Source: CAG-390 sp964522215 (GTDB taxonomy: Bacteria; Bacillota; Clostridia; Oscillospirales; CAG-272). Taken from it: DNA of 34,691 bases. Of the stretch, positions 13,497 to 21,514 are shown one piece after another. Location of the stretch: positions 1-34,691 of the forward strand of contig CAZFVR010000018.1 of assembly GCA_964522215.1 (NCBI GenBank). The letters are read 5' to 3'. The position numbers and the translations under genes are program-made. The notes below the pieces were generated by a model that was not told where the DNA came from, ran no database searches, and worked only from the letters and a program-made list of their open reading frames with translations. Numbering within the stretch: the first letter of the stretch is position 1; the number at the start of each line of letters is the position of its first letter.

Positions 13497-14348
13497 ATGA
13501 ACTACAATGAGATCAAAAAAGCGCTCATCGCAGCCGGGATAGGTGACAATGACGACTGCCGCCGCGAGGCCATGCTGATCTGCGAGCGGTTCGGTTCGAT
13601 CCCCGCAGGCGAGCTGCCGTTCAGGCAAAATGAGGATATCCCCTCCCCCGAGATAGATGCAGCACTGCGCCGTCGCCTTGGGCGGGAGCCGCTGCAATAC
13701 ATCCTTGGTGAATGGGAGTTTTACGGGCTGACTTTCAGCCTGACCTCCGACTGCCTGATCCCCCGCCCGGATACCGAGCTTACGGTGGAGGCGGCGATAG
13801 AGCGGCTGCCGCACGGCGCGTGTTTTGCCGATATCGGTACGGGCAGCGGTGCTATTGCGGTATCCATCCTGCACGCGCGCCCGGATACGCATTGCTACGC
13901 CATAGATATCAGCCGCGGTGCGCTTGATACCGCCTCGGCAAATGCCGCGCGACTGGGGGTTGGCGACCGTTTTCACCCGATCCTTACCGATATTTTTGAG
14001 GGCCGGCTCGGCACGCTCATGCCCACCCGCCCCGATGCCTTGATATCAAACCCACCATATATTCCATCATGTGAGCTTGTGGCCGGCGTCATACAGCCTG
14101 AGCTTGAATTTGAGCCGCGTGCGGCGCTTGATGGCGGCGCCGACGGCTTGGATTTTTATCGATATATCATCAAAAACTCACCCTCTCTGCTCTCACCCGA
14201 TGGAATGCTGATATTTGAGGTGGGGATAGGCGAGGCCGAGGACGTGTGCTCCATTGGTGCGGCCTGCGGCTACGGCGGGCAGATACTTCGCGACCTTGGC
14301 GGGGTCGAGCGCACTGTAATACTCACAAAGCAGTCGGATAGATCCTGA
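13497..14348 (+). CDS. prmC: Peptide chain release factor N5-glutamine methyltransferase
   Basis: This 283-residue SAM-dependent methyltransferase is of the usual PrmC length. It has an N-terminal helical release-factor-binding domain, RREPLQYILGEWEFYG-type sequence near 62-75 (here LGREPLQYILGEWEFYGL) and the SAM motif DIGTGSGAIAVSIL. The catalytic NPPY is at 185-188, followed by the family-specific EPRAALDGGADGLDFYR. It methylates the GGQ glutamine of RF1 and RF2 and so supports translation termination. It starts 6 nt after the Ham1-like gene and has little ribosome-binding site of its own, suggesting translational reinitiation. In many Firmicutes prmC follows prfA; here it does not. Confidence 0.93.
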   Translation: MNYNEIKKALIAAGIGDNDDCRREAMLICERFGSIPAGELPFRQNEDIPSPEIDAALRRRLGREPLQYILGEWEFYGLTFSLTSDCLIPRPDTELTVEAAIERLPHGACFADIGTGSGAIAVSILHARPDTHCYAIDISRGALDTASANAARLGVGDRFHPILTDIFEGRLGTLMPTRPDALISNPPYIPSCELVAGVIQPELEFEPRAALDGGADGLDFYRYIIKNSPSLLSPDGMLIFEVGIGEAEDVCSIGAACGYGGQILRDLGGVERTVILTKQSDRS

Positions 14349-14424
14349 CCGTCGCAAAAATAAATTTGATCCTAAACCGAAAGAAAGGACGCCCCGGTTC
14401 AGCAGCGGGGCGGTGTATCTTGTT

Positions 14425-15462
14425 ATGAATATTGTTGTACTTGCCGGCGGGCTAAGCCCGGAGCGGGATGTTTCGCTCACCTCCGGCTCACTTATAGCCT
14501 CCGCGCTTTCAAGATGCGGGCACGGCGTTAAGCTTTTAGATGTTTATGAGGGTATCACAGATCTGCCGACCGACCTATCCACGGTATTTGAACACGGCCG
14601 CAGCTACACGGCGCACGTCAGCGAGACAGAGCCGGATCTTGCCGCGGTGATAGCCAAAAACGGCGGCAGAACATCCATGATAGGCCCCGGCGTGCTTGAG
14701 CTTTGCGCCGCAGCGGATGTGGTGTTTCTCGGTCTGCACGGCGGCATTGGCGAGAACGGTCAGCTGCAGGCCGCACTTGACTGCGCAGGCATTCGCCATT
14801 ATACCGGCACAGGCTACACCGGCGCATTGCTCTCGATGGATAAGGATCTTACCAAACAGCTCATCACCCGTGCAGGTGTCCCGAATGCCGAATGGGTCTA
14901 TTATGCTCGGGGCGAGGCGAGCGAGGAGGCCGTAATGCGCTCGATAGGGCTGCCCTGCGTTGTAAAACCCACCTCCTGCGGCTCAAGCGTGGGGGTGACA
15001 CTCGTTCACGATGCAGCCGAGCTCCAAGCGGCACTGGCGGCGGCGGAAAGATATGATTCGGCCGTGATAGTTGAGCGCTTTATAAAGGGACGTGAACTGA
15101 CGGTAGGCGTGCTTGACGGCCGCGCCCTGCCGCCTGTTGAGATAATCCCCAAGGCGGGCTTTTATGATTACAAAAACAAATACCAAAGCGGCATGACCAC
15201 CGAGATATGCCCCGCTCCCTTGAGCGAGGAGGAGACAAAAACGCTCGGCGAGCTAGCGTTGCGTGCATTTGAGGCTCTGCGCATGGAGCAGTACGGCAGG
15301 ATAGACTTTATATACGGCGAGGACGGCGTGTTTTACTGTCTTGAAGCTAACGCTCTCCCCGGCATGACGCCGACATCGCTCCTACCGCAGGAGGCGGCCG
15401 CAGTGGGTATCGGCTATGACGAGCTTTGCTGTAAGCTTGCCGAAATGGCAAAAAACAAATAA
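14425..15462 (+). CDS. ddl: D-alanine--D-alanine ligase
   Basis: This 345-residue ATP-grasp ligase makes the D-Ala-D-Ala dipeptide for peptidoglycan. Visible are the N-terminal VLAGGLSPERDVSL, LHGGIGENGQLQA, the ATP-binding VVKPTSCGSSVGVT, and the C-terminal block GRIDFIY followed by CLEANALPGMTPTSLLPQEA with metal-binding Glu and Asn. The omega-loop region has FYDYKNKYQSGM, the tyrosine-containing type found in D-Ala-D-Ala ligases, which argues against D-lactate specificity. The start is ATG 14425; GTG at 14413 is less likely. The best Shine-Dalgarno, AAAGGA near 14385, is separated from the ATG by a GCCCCG/CGGGGC hairpin (about 14392-14411). This is the last gene of the operon, followed by a terminator. 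Confidence 0.93.
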   Translation: MNIVVLAGGLSPERDVSLTSGSLIASALSRCGHGVKLLDVYEGITDLPTDLSTVFEHGRSYTAHVSETEPDLAAVIAKNGGRTSMIGPGVLELCAAADVVFLGLHGGIGENGQLQAALDCAGIRHYTGTGYTGALLSMDKDLTKQLITRAGVPNAEWVYYARGEASEEAVMRSIGLPCVVKPTSCGSSVGVTLVHDAAELQAALAAAERYDSAVIVERFIKGRELTVGVLDGRALPPVEIIPKAGFYDYKNKYQSGMTTEICPAPLSEEETKTLGELALRAFEALRMEQYGRIDFIYGEDGVFYCLEANALPGMTPTSLLPQEAAAVGIGYDELCCKLAEMAKNK

Positions 15463-15468
15463 TGACCC

Positions 15469-15500
15469 GGGCATCGGTATTTCTCCGATGCCCTATTTTT
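15469..15500 (+). terminator. Rho-independent terminator of the prmC-ddl operon
   Basis: GGGCATCGG (15469-15477) pairs with CCGATGCCC (15485-15493), followed by TATTTTT. It lies 7 nt after the ddl stop. Confidence 0.88.
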
Positions 15501-16195
15501 AACGATCAATTCACACGCGTTCTGTTTTTTGACGATATATCACCTGTCAGAAAATGTTATAATGTTAACAGAAACAGGTAATACCTTTTTGAGGATACAA
15601 TACAGGCAGGAAAAACACAAAAGAGATAAAAGTCGCAGGGCTAAACAATATAATAGATCCGGGAGGATCAGACCCTGAAGCATTCAAGTGTCATACAAGA
15701 TAATGTTGCATACACCCATGCCGTGCGCCCCGGTCTTCCTTTTATTATGCCGATCCCGCGCCGCAGTGTTGGGGCGGCACATGAAAAGGATGGTTTCCAA
15801 CAGATTTACTCATGGGGGAAGTATCAAGCGTTAATATGTAAAGGGTGGTTTCTGCCACCTAATACATATGTTACCCGATCAGCGAATTTGAAAATACATC
15901 CCTACCCAACACCTTTGATTTTGATCACACACTAAACGCATTATGCGCAGGAACGCGCGGCATTTGGAACCCAACACTGCCGTTCTCCATACCTGCAACA
16001 AGCACTCAGCAACTCGCGTTTCACGCCCAAAGGGATACTTACACATTAGCCAAGACATCGGACGGACATTTGGCACTTTCAACCACTGTTGAGGTAAGCG
16101 GCACAGGAGACGATGGCAGGACAGCAGCCGTTGGTGCCGTAATAATAATCGATCGATACTCATATTTCACATATCGGGTCGTTATTATTGAATGA
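15501..16195 (+). pseudogene. Unexplained 695-bp stretch with overlapping open frames, possible decayed gene
   Basis: No intact gene is recognised. Two plus-strand frames overlap: one open from 15657 to the stop at 15933-15935, containing GLPFIMPIPRRSVGAAHEKD, and one open from 15863 to TGA at 16193-16195. The second has no start codon near its beginning and ends in DGRTAAVGAVIIIDRYSYFTYR. A single -1 shift between 15863 and 15935 would join them into about 180 codons. The last TGA abuts the stop of the convergent FAD oxidoreductase. Upstream are a TATAAT at 15558-15563 without a well-placed -35, an ACCTGT/ACAGGT inverted repeat (15542-15579) and a nested CAGGG/CCCTG structure (about 15636-15677). 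Base composition looks more A+T-rich than the neighbours. It could be a frameshifted accessory gene or non-coding sequence. Confidence 0.35.
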
Positions 16196-17545
16196 TCAAA
16201 GCTCAACTCCGCGGGCTGCAAGCTCGGCGCGGATATCGGATGCGGGTATGACTTTGGGGTCCACACCTCGCTCGGCCGCCAGTGCCGCGGCGATACCTGC
16301 GGCCTCGCCCACGGCCATGCATATTGCCATTACGCGATAGGATGCATGTGCGCGGTGCGTGCCTGATATGCACCTGCCCGCCAAAAGCATACCATCCACA
16401 TCCCTTGGCAGGATAGCCCCGTAGGGAATATCATACGGCTGCGCCATATGCGAATGTCCTTCCGCTTGGCCGCCGCCCGCAGGATTATGTATATCTATAA
16501 GGAACCATGCGTTATGCACTATCGCATCCGGGTGCATCCTGCCCTGCTCAACATCGGCATCGCACACGCTGTCAACACCGCAGATGCGGCGGGATTCACG
16601 AACGCCTACAGTATCGGAGGAGTCACACACGCGGCAGTTCTCATACCCCGGAACATATCGGCGCAAAAAATCAACTATAACATCTATCTGTGTGCGAAGC
16701 TCTATCTCCGCCTTGGCAACAGCCCCGGGATCGAGCGGATCGAGACCGTTCACCTGTGTGGCGTTTACCTCCCTCTCGGTGGGGCGGGTCTTTGCATGCA
16801 AACGAACGATGGTAACATTTTCGGGCAGCTCGCCCTCCCTATTCTTTTGGCGGCAAAGCTCGCGAAATTCCATCCCCGCAAACTCACCGGATGGGATCTT
16901 GACCTTATCCGAGCCACCAAAGACTATGATAGCATCCTCCGCCACATCCTCAAGCACAAATTCAAGCGACATTGGCTGAAGCCTACCGTCGCCCCCGCGC
17001 CCAATATCAAAGGAACAGCCCGCGGCCGCAGCCGCACAGCCATCTCCCGTAGCATCGATGATAACATCCCCGCGCACCGCGCAAAGTCCGCGCTGCGTGG
17101 TAAATATCACACCGCGCGCCGCCGTGCGACCATCCTCCACCGCCTCGGTTATAACATCAACAAGGGCACAGTTGAGCCAAAGTGTCACGCCGCTCTCACT
17201 CACCATTCGGTCAAGCTCCTTTTTGGTCACCTCGCGGTCAAGCAACACCTCGCGCCCGTTGCGGGTCTTTATGTACGGCACGTCACAGTTCTTTATCCTG
17301 CCGCAGACCTCATCATATATCGTACCGTTGCTGACAGACCCGAGTATCGGTGATATCGCGCCGGTAGTCAGCATGCCGCCTATCACACCGTGGCGCTCTG
17401 CCAAAAGCACGTGCGCACCCTGCCGCGCCGCCGAGACCGCCGCACTGATACCTGCAGGGCCTGCGCCACATACTATCACATCAAAATGCTCGCTGTGTAC
17501 CGGCACGGCCTTTTTGTATTCAAATATCGCTTCGGATCCACTCAT
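16196..17545 (-). CDS. FAD-dependent oxidoreductase (FAD_oxidored family)
   Basis: This 449-residue cytoplasmic flavoprotein has the FAD-binding motif GAGPAG at 27-32. The block VIGGMLTTGAISPI, an internal strand VIIDATGDGCAAAAAG and the C-terminal FAD site DGMLLAGRCISGTHRAHASYRVMAICMAVGEAAG follow. It belongs to the same broad family as the 649-residue protein at 4681 but is shorter and not closely similar. The family oxidises small organic substrates; the substrate here is unknown. The start is ATG 17545, because GGAGG lies 9 nt upstream; an in-frame TTG at 17554 would begin inside that spacing. It is monocistronic behind a near-consensus promoter. No terminator is visible before the convergent open frame that ends at 16195. 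Confidence 0.85.
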   Translation of the reverse strand: MSGSEAIFEYKKAVPVHSEHFDVIVCGAGPAGISAAVSAARQGAHVLLAERHGVIGGMLTTGAISPILGSVSNGTIYDEVCGRIKNCDVPYIKTRNGREVLLDREVTKKELDRMVSESGVTLWLNCALVDVITEAVEDGRTAARGVIFTTQRGLCAVRGDVIIDATGDGCAAAAAGCSFDIGRGGDGRLQPMSLEFVLEDVAEDAIIVFGGSDKVKIPSGEFAGMEFRELCRQKNREGELPENVTIVRLHAKTRPTEREVNATQVNGLDPLDPGAVAKAEIELRTQIDVIVDFLRRYVPGYENCRVCDSSDTVGVRESRRICGVDSVCDADVEQGRMHPDAIVHNAWFLIDIHNPAGGGQAEGHSHMAQPYDIPYGAILPRDVDGMLLAGRCISGTHRAHASYRVMAICMAVGEAAGIAAALAAERGVDPKVIPASDIRAELAARGVEL

Positions 17546-17607
17546 GATCTGCAACCTCCGACTGTTTTTGTTTCAAAAGCTGAAAGCATCCTTTTATCAT
17601 TGTATTT

Positions 17608-17636
17608 AGTATATCACCGTGCACCAATAAAGTCAA
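17608..17636 (-). promoter_or_regulatory. Promoter of the second FAD oxidoreductase
   Basis: On the minus strand TTGACT (17636-17631) and TATACT (17613-17608) are separated by 17 nt, about 60 nt before the start. Confidence 0.72.
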
Positions 17637-17654
17637 CAAAAAACGCAAGATTTG

Positions 17655-17684
17655 TTGACATACACGCCTCCCGAGTGATATAAT
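17655..17684 (+). promoter_or_regulatory. Promoter of the phosphatase-ylmH operon
   Basis: TTGACA (17655-17660), an 18-nt spacer and TATAAT (17679-17684) lie about 60 nt before the ATG at 17746. It is back to back with the minus-strand promoter at 17608-17636. Confidence 0.75.
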
Positions 17685-17745
17685 TATGTCAGCACAGAAA
17701 AAAGCCGCACCACGGCTTACCTGAAGAAAGGTTTAAGACAAAACA

Positions 17746-18669
17746 ATGAAAAAAAACTGCAAACGTATGCTCTCTATGGCGATGGCGATCACGGTATGCG
17801 CCGCCCCCATGCTTTTTGTATCCTGCGCGCCCACATCCCCCGCAGGAAGTAGTGATGACTGCCACGGTGAAGGCCCTGACAGCTCCGCCGAGCATTCAAA
17901 TAAAACGACAGCACCGGAGACGCCGGACACGACCGAGCCGGAGGTCACCACGCACGAGCTCATCTCAAATGAGGTCACCGTAGAGCTGCGCGTTGGCAGC
18001 TACAACATAAAGCACGGTGCGGATGCCGACGGAGACCTTACAAAGATCGCCGACACGATAAAAAATGCGGGACTTGACATTTGCGGAGTGCAGGAGGTGG
18101 ACTATATGACCTCACGCTGCGGCGGTATTGATCAGCCCGCCGAGCTTGCCGCCGCATCCGGACTTGAGTACTACCGCTACACCCCCGCCATTGACTATCT
18201 GGGCGGAAAGTACGGCACGCTGATACTCTCCCGCTACCCGATAGAGAGCTTTGAATATACCGAGCTCAACTCCGGCGACAAGGAACAGCGCGCGATAGGT
18301 CACGCCGTGATAAATGTTAACGGCACCAAAATAGACTTTTTCAACACCCATCTTTCATATGAATCCAAAGGACTGCGCCTAATACAGTTTAAGCAGATAA
18401 GCCATATGCTTGAGGTGTGCCGGAATTACATCCTCACCGCCGATTTTAATACGCAGGAGTTCTCCGAATTTGATGCGCTCGGCTACGGCTCGATAGTCAA
18501 CAACGACGAGCACCGCTTTGTTACCTTCCCCGGCAGCAACAGTGCCATTGATAATATCGTCCTCTCGGATGGCTTTGCGGTGCACAATACCGCCACCGTG
18601 CCGCAATCCTACTCGGACCACCGCATGCTTTACAGCGATATCAGCCTTTCGGTGAGGATCGAGGAATGA
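17746..18669 (+). CDS. Endonuclease/exonuclease/phosphatase-family lipoprotein
   Basis: This 307-residue surface lipoprotein has a signal peptide ending in MLFVSC, with Cys27 as the expected lipidation site. A Thr/Pro/Glu-rich linker (about 30-75) precedes an EEP hydrolase domain. The catalytic signatures appear in order: GSYNIKH, CGVQEVD with the metal-binding Glu, LILSRYPI, FNTHLSYES with the catalytic His, TADFNT, AIDNIV and the terminal SDHRML. Members act on phosphodiesters such as DNA, phosphoinositides or sphingomyelin; the linker and anchor place this one outside the cell, where it may scavenge phosphate or nucleic acid. AAAGG lies about 14 nt before the ATG. The YlmH-like gene follows after 30 nt and is probably co-transcribed. 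Confidence 0.88.
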   Translation: MKKNCKRMLSMAMAITVCAAPMLFVSCAPTSPAGSSDDCHGEGPDSSAEHSNKTTAPETPDTTEPEVTTHELISNEVTVELRVGSYNIKHGADADGDLTKIADTIKNAGLDICGVQEVDYMTSRCGGIDQPAELAAASGLEYYRYTPAIDYLGGKYGTLILSRYPIESFEYTELNSGDKEQRAIGHAVINVNGTKIDFFNTHLSYESKGLRLIQFKQISHMLEVCRNYILTADFNTQEFSEFDALGYGSIVNNDEHRFVTFPGSNSAIDNIVLSDGFAVHNTATVPQSYSDHRMLYSDISLSVRIEE

Positions 18670-18699
18670 CCCCGGCGGGCGGCACACTGCCACCAAATA

Positions 18700-19452
18700 T
18701 TGGGAGGGATAATTATAACTATAACCGAAAAACGTTTGCTTGAGCTGGCACAGCGTGCCGCTGACGGCTATTATTACACATATTCAAACTTTTTAACACT
18801 GGCAGAGCAGGATATGCTCCAATCACTGAGGCTGCCTACAGCGGCAACTCTTGTCGGCGGGTTTGATGGGGCGGAGCGCCGTATTGCCGTATTTGGTGAC
18901 GAGGCGGAGCTTGGATATCCGCCGGAGCCGCCGCTGGTGTTTGTAAGGATCGCGCCGCTCTCCGAAAAATTTGCAGAGGAGCTTTCCCACCGCGATTACC
19001 TTGGCTCGATCCTCGGCTTGGGGCTTGAGCGTGAGGTGACCGGTGACATTTTGCGCGACGGTCACACGGCGTATCTTGCTTGCCTTTCCGGCATTGCCGA
19101 AGTTATTGCAAATGATCTTACAAAGGTACGTCATACCGATGTAAGCTGCACCGTTATATCGGATGCGCCCGGGGTCGCCATACCGCACCCCGAGTCGACA
19201 ACGATATTTGCGGCATCCGAACGCGCGGACGCTGTATGCGCCGCTGTATTCGGACTCTCCCGCAGTGAGAGTGCCGAACTCTTCTCGCGACGGCTCGTGT
19301 TTTCAAATGCAAGGATTATCGAGCATCCTGATGCGCATCTTGAAATCGGCGCGCGGATATCCGTGCGCGGGTACGGCAAATTTATATACCTTGGCATCTC
19401 AAAGACCACCCGCCGCGGCAGGCTTTGCCTTGACATTGCAAAATACAAGTGA
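18700..19452 (+). CDS. ylmH: YlmH-type S4-domain RNA-binding protein
   Basis: This protein of about 245-250 residues matches the YlmH family. The N-terminal segment KRLLELAQRAADGYYYTYSNFLTLAEQ is typical, a central domain contains SHRDYLGSILGLGLEREVTGDI, and a C-terminal S4 RNA-binding domain (about 180-245) contains FSNARIIE and ISVRGYGKFIYLG. YlmH acts in rescue of stalled ribosomes on the large subunit, in the same quality-control network as RqcH, which is also encoded in this window. The start is uncertain. TTG 18700 has no Shine-Dalgarno, whereas GGGAGGG at 18702-18708 lies inside the frame and points to ATA 18715 or ATT 18712; no ATG is available. In many Firmicutes ylmH sits in the sepF/divIVA cluster; here it follows an unrelated lipoprotein gene. 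Confidence 0.88.
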   Translation: MGGIIITITEKRLLELAQRAADGYYYTYSNFLTLAEQDMLQSLRLPTAATLVGGFDGAERRIAVFGDEAELGYPPEPPLVFVRIAPLSEKFAEELSHRDYLGSILGLGLEREVTGDILRDGHTAYLACLSGIAEVIANDLTKVRHTDVSCTVISDAPGVAIPHPESTTIFAASERADAVCAAVFGLSRSESAELFSRRLVFSNARIIEHPDAHLEIGARISVRGYGKFIYLGISKTTRRGRLCLDIAKYK

Positions 19453-19461
19453 TCATCTTAT

Positions 19462-19497
19462 CGGTGAGCTGTGCCGCAACACGGCTCACCGTTTTTT
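19462..19497 (+). terminator. Rho-independent terminator after ylmH
   Basis: CGGTGAGC (19462-19469) pairs with GCTCACCG (19484-19491), followed by six T. Confidence 0.85.
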
Positions 19498-19632
19498 ACA
19501 TACCCGCACCACCCGCGATATTTACATTTAATTTACACCGAATAAAACAAAATTCAATCGCGACCCAATAAAGTGATAACATAATATGATATAATTAAAC
19601 TAATTAACATTCCCCAACGAAAGGATAAGACC

Positions 19633-20922
19633 ATGACAGCTGCAGAACTTCGCCAACGGATATCAGAGGGCGCCCTTGACATAAGACTTTCCCGCCTTTA
19701 CGGCGACGATGGCACGGCCGCCGCTCGCGACCGATATATTTCGGTGCTTGATGACTTTATCGCGCGTTACGGCGCATCACTTGATGCATCGCTTTTTTCC
19801 GTCCCCGGCCGCAGTGAGCTTTCCGGCAACCACACCGACCACAACCACGGCAAGGTAATTGCCGCATCAATAGATCTTGACGTTATTGCCGTCGCCGCCA
19901 AGACCGACGACCGCATCGTTCGCATAAAAAGCGCGGGCTTTCCGGAGGACACTGTAAAGCTTGATGAATTTAAAGCTCCCCGTCCCGAACGCTTTGGGCA
20001 TTCGGATGCGCTTATCGCGGGCGTGGCTTCCGCTCTTGAGAGCAAAGGCCACCGCACCGGCGGCTTTGTTGCCTCCACCGCCTCAAACGTGCTCAAGGGC
20101 TCCGGCCTTTCCTCCTCGGCCGCCTTTGAGGACATGATAGGAACTATCTTCTCTCACCTCTACAACAACGGCGAGATAAGCTATGTTGAGACAGCGCAGA
20201 ACTCGCAATACGCTGAAAACGCCTTCTTTGGCAAGCCCTGCGGGCTGATGGATCAGGTCGCCTGCGCCGCGGGCGGAGCGGTAGCGATAGATTTTGCCGA
20301 TCCCGCCGCCCCCGTCATAGAAAAGATGGATTTTGACCTTGATGCATTCGGCTATCGCCTTTGCATAGTCAACACAGGCGGAAACCACGCCGATCTTACC
20401 GATGATTACGCTTCCGTCCCCGCCGAGATGAAGGCTGTGGCCGCGCACCTTGGTCACAATGTTCTTCGCCAGGTCACGTGCGAGGAATTCACAGCCGCCC
20501 TCCCCGCACTGCGCTCCGAGCTTGGAGACCGCGCCATAATGCGCGCCATGCACTTTTTTGCCGAAAACGACCGCGTGGATGCGCAAAAGGCCGCGCTTGC
20601 CGCAAAGGATCTTGATGCCTTTATGAATGGCGTGCGCGCCTCCGGGCTTTCATCCTTCAGATACCTGCAAAACGTGTACACCACCAAAAACACAGCCGAG
20701 CAGGGACTGTCGCTGGCACTTTGCCTGACCGAGGACTATATGGCCTCCCATGGCATCAGAGGCGCTTGCCGTGTGCACGGCGGTGGCTTTGCGGGAACGA
20801 TACAGGCCTACCTGCCTGCAGACGATGCCGGTGATTATGCCCGTTATATGGACGGCATATTCGGCGAGGGTGCGACCTACATTTTGCATATCAGACGCAA
20901 CGGAGCGGTAAAGCTCTTTTGA
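19633..20922 (+). CDS. galK: Galactokinase-family GHMP sugar kinase
   Basis: This 429-residue cytoplasmic kinase has the galactokinase signature GRSELSGNHTDHNHG at about 57-71, the ATP-binding loop KGSGLSSSAAFE near 155, GKPCGLMDQVACAAGG, and a C-terminal GHMP domain with VHGGGFAGTIQAYL. It should phosphorylate the C1 hydroxyl of galactose or a related sugar with ATP. The usual GEHTDYN is here GNHTDHN, a change seen in a clostridial subgroup, so the sugar specificity may differ and the symbol is provisional. The start is ATG 19633, with AAAGGA 7 nt upstream. A TATAAT at 19590-19595 has no good -35, which suggests activator-dependent expression. No galT or galE is adjacent. Confidence 0.85.
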   Translation: MTAAELRQRISEGALDIRLSRLYGDDGTAAARDRYISVLDDFIARYGASLDASLFSVPGRSELSGNHTDHNHGKVIAASIDLDVIAVAAKTDDRIVRIKSAGFPEDTVKLDEFKAPRPERFGHSDALIAGVASALESKGHRTGGFVASTASNVLKGSGLSSSAAFEDMIGTIFSHLYNNGEISYVETAQNSQYAENAFFGKPCGLMDQVACAAGGAVAIDFADPAAPVIEKMDFDLDAFGYRLCIVNTGGNHADLTDDYASVPAEMKAVAAHLGHNVLRQVTCEEFTAALPALRSELGDRAIMRAMHFFAENDRVDAQKAALAAKDLDAFMNGVRASGLSSFRYLQNVYTTKNTAEQGLSLALCLTEDYMASHGIRGACRVHGGGFAGTIQAYLPADDAGDYARYMDGIFGEGATYILHIRRNGAVKLF

Positions 20923-20948
20923 GCGCCATGTAACGAAAACTATAACGC

Positions 20949-20991
20949 AAATGTGATGGGATAGGATCCCCCACTGCTCCCGCACATTTTT
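20949..20991 (+). terminator. Possible weak terminator after the galactokinase gene
   Basis: AAATGTG (20949-20955) pairs with CACATTT (20983-20989), with an inner GGG/CCC possibility, followed by a short T run. The loop is long, so read-through into the next gene is likely. Confidence 0.35.
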
Positions 20992-21008
20992 ACCGATGGA
21001 GGATATTT

Positions 21009-21461
21009 ATGAACATCAATCAAAAAAAGCCGCGCCGCGCCGAGGATCTGACCGAGTCTCGCACAAAGCCGCAAACTTTGCGTGAGGCATGGGCATGCGT
21101 TGACAAAAAGATATTTTTTGCACTGCTCATCAACTGCGTGGTATTTGTTGGCATATATCGCCTGCTCATCAGCGGTATGTTCACCTTTACCGTACAGCAG
21201 GTGACGGTACTTGCCTATATGATAGGTGCCGCCGTTTTGGTGCTTGCCTATGTTATATACAACCGCGGCTTTTCGGGGCGCGGCATTACCGCCGAGATGC
21301 TTCCCGATTCGATGACGGAAAAGGAAAAGGACGATTATATTGCCGACACCGCCGAGCGCGTGCGCAAGTCAAAATGGATGATGACGGTAATAATCCCGCT
21401 TTTGCTGGCACTCCTTACCGACCTTATAGATATGTTCGTGATACAGAATCTTATCTCGTGA
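21009..21461 (+). CDS. Small membrane protein of unknown function
   Basis: This 150-residue protein has a basic cytoplasmic N-terminus and hydrophobic segments at about 36-55, 68-85 and 124-146. A charged loop (SMTEKEKDDYIADTAERVRKS) separates the last two. No named domain is recognised. GGAGG lies 6 nt before ATG 21009, which supports the start. The yycJ-like gene begins 53 nt downstream without a clear ribosome-binding site or terminator between, so this is probably the first gene of an operon with the YycJ-like hydrolase, rlmH and the WG-repeat gene. Confidence 0.72.
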   Translation: MNINQKKPRRAEDLTESRTKPQTLREAWACVDKKIFFALLINCVVFVGIYRLLISGMFTFTVQQVTVLAYMIGAAVLVLAYVIYNRGFSGRGITAEMLPDSMTEKEKDDYIADTAERVRKSKWMMTVIIPLLLALLTDLIDMFVIQNLIS

Positions 21462-21514
21462 TGCAGATCGCGAGCAGAATGATCAGAGCAGCCACCATTC
21501 CGTTTTAATATATA

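Noticed and set aside
13224..13976. A 250-codon minus-strand open frame across the Ham1-like/prmC junction
   Set aside because: It overlaps two recognised plus-strand genes and shows no protein-family motif.
15529..15563. TTGACG and TATAAT as a promoter for the 15501-16195 region
   Set aside because: The hexamers are 23 nt apart, too far for a sigma-A promoter; only the -10 element is convincing.
16448..17353. A 301-codon plus-strand open frame opposite the second FAD oxidoreductase
   Set aside because: The minus-strand frame carries the FAD-binding motifs; the antisense protein has no family features or ribosome-binding site.
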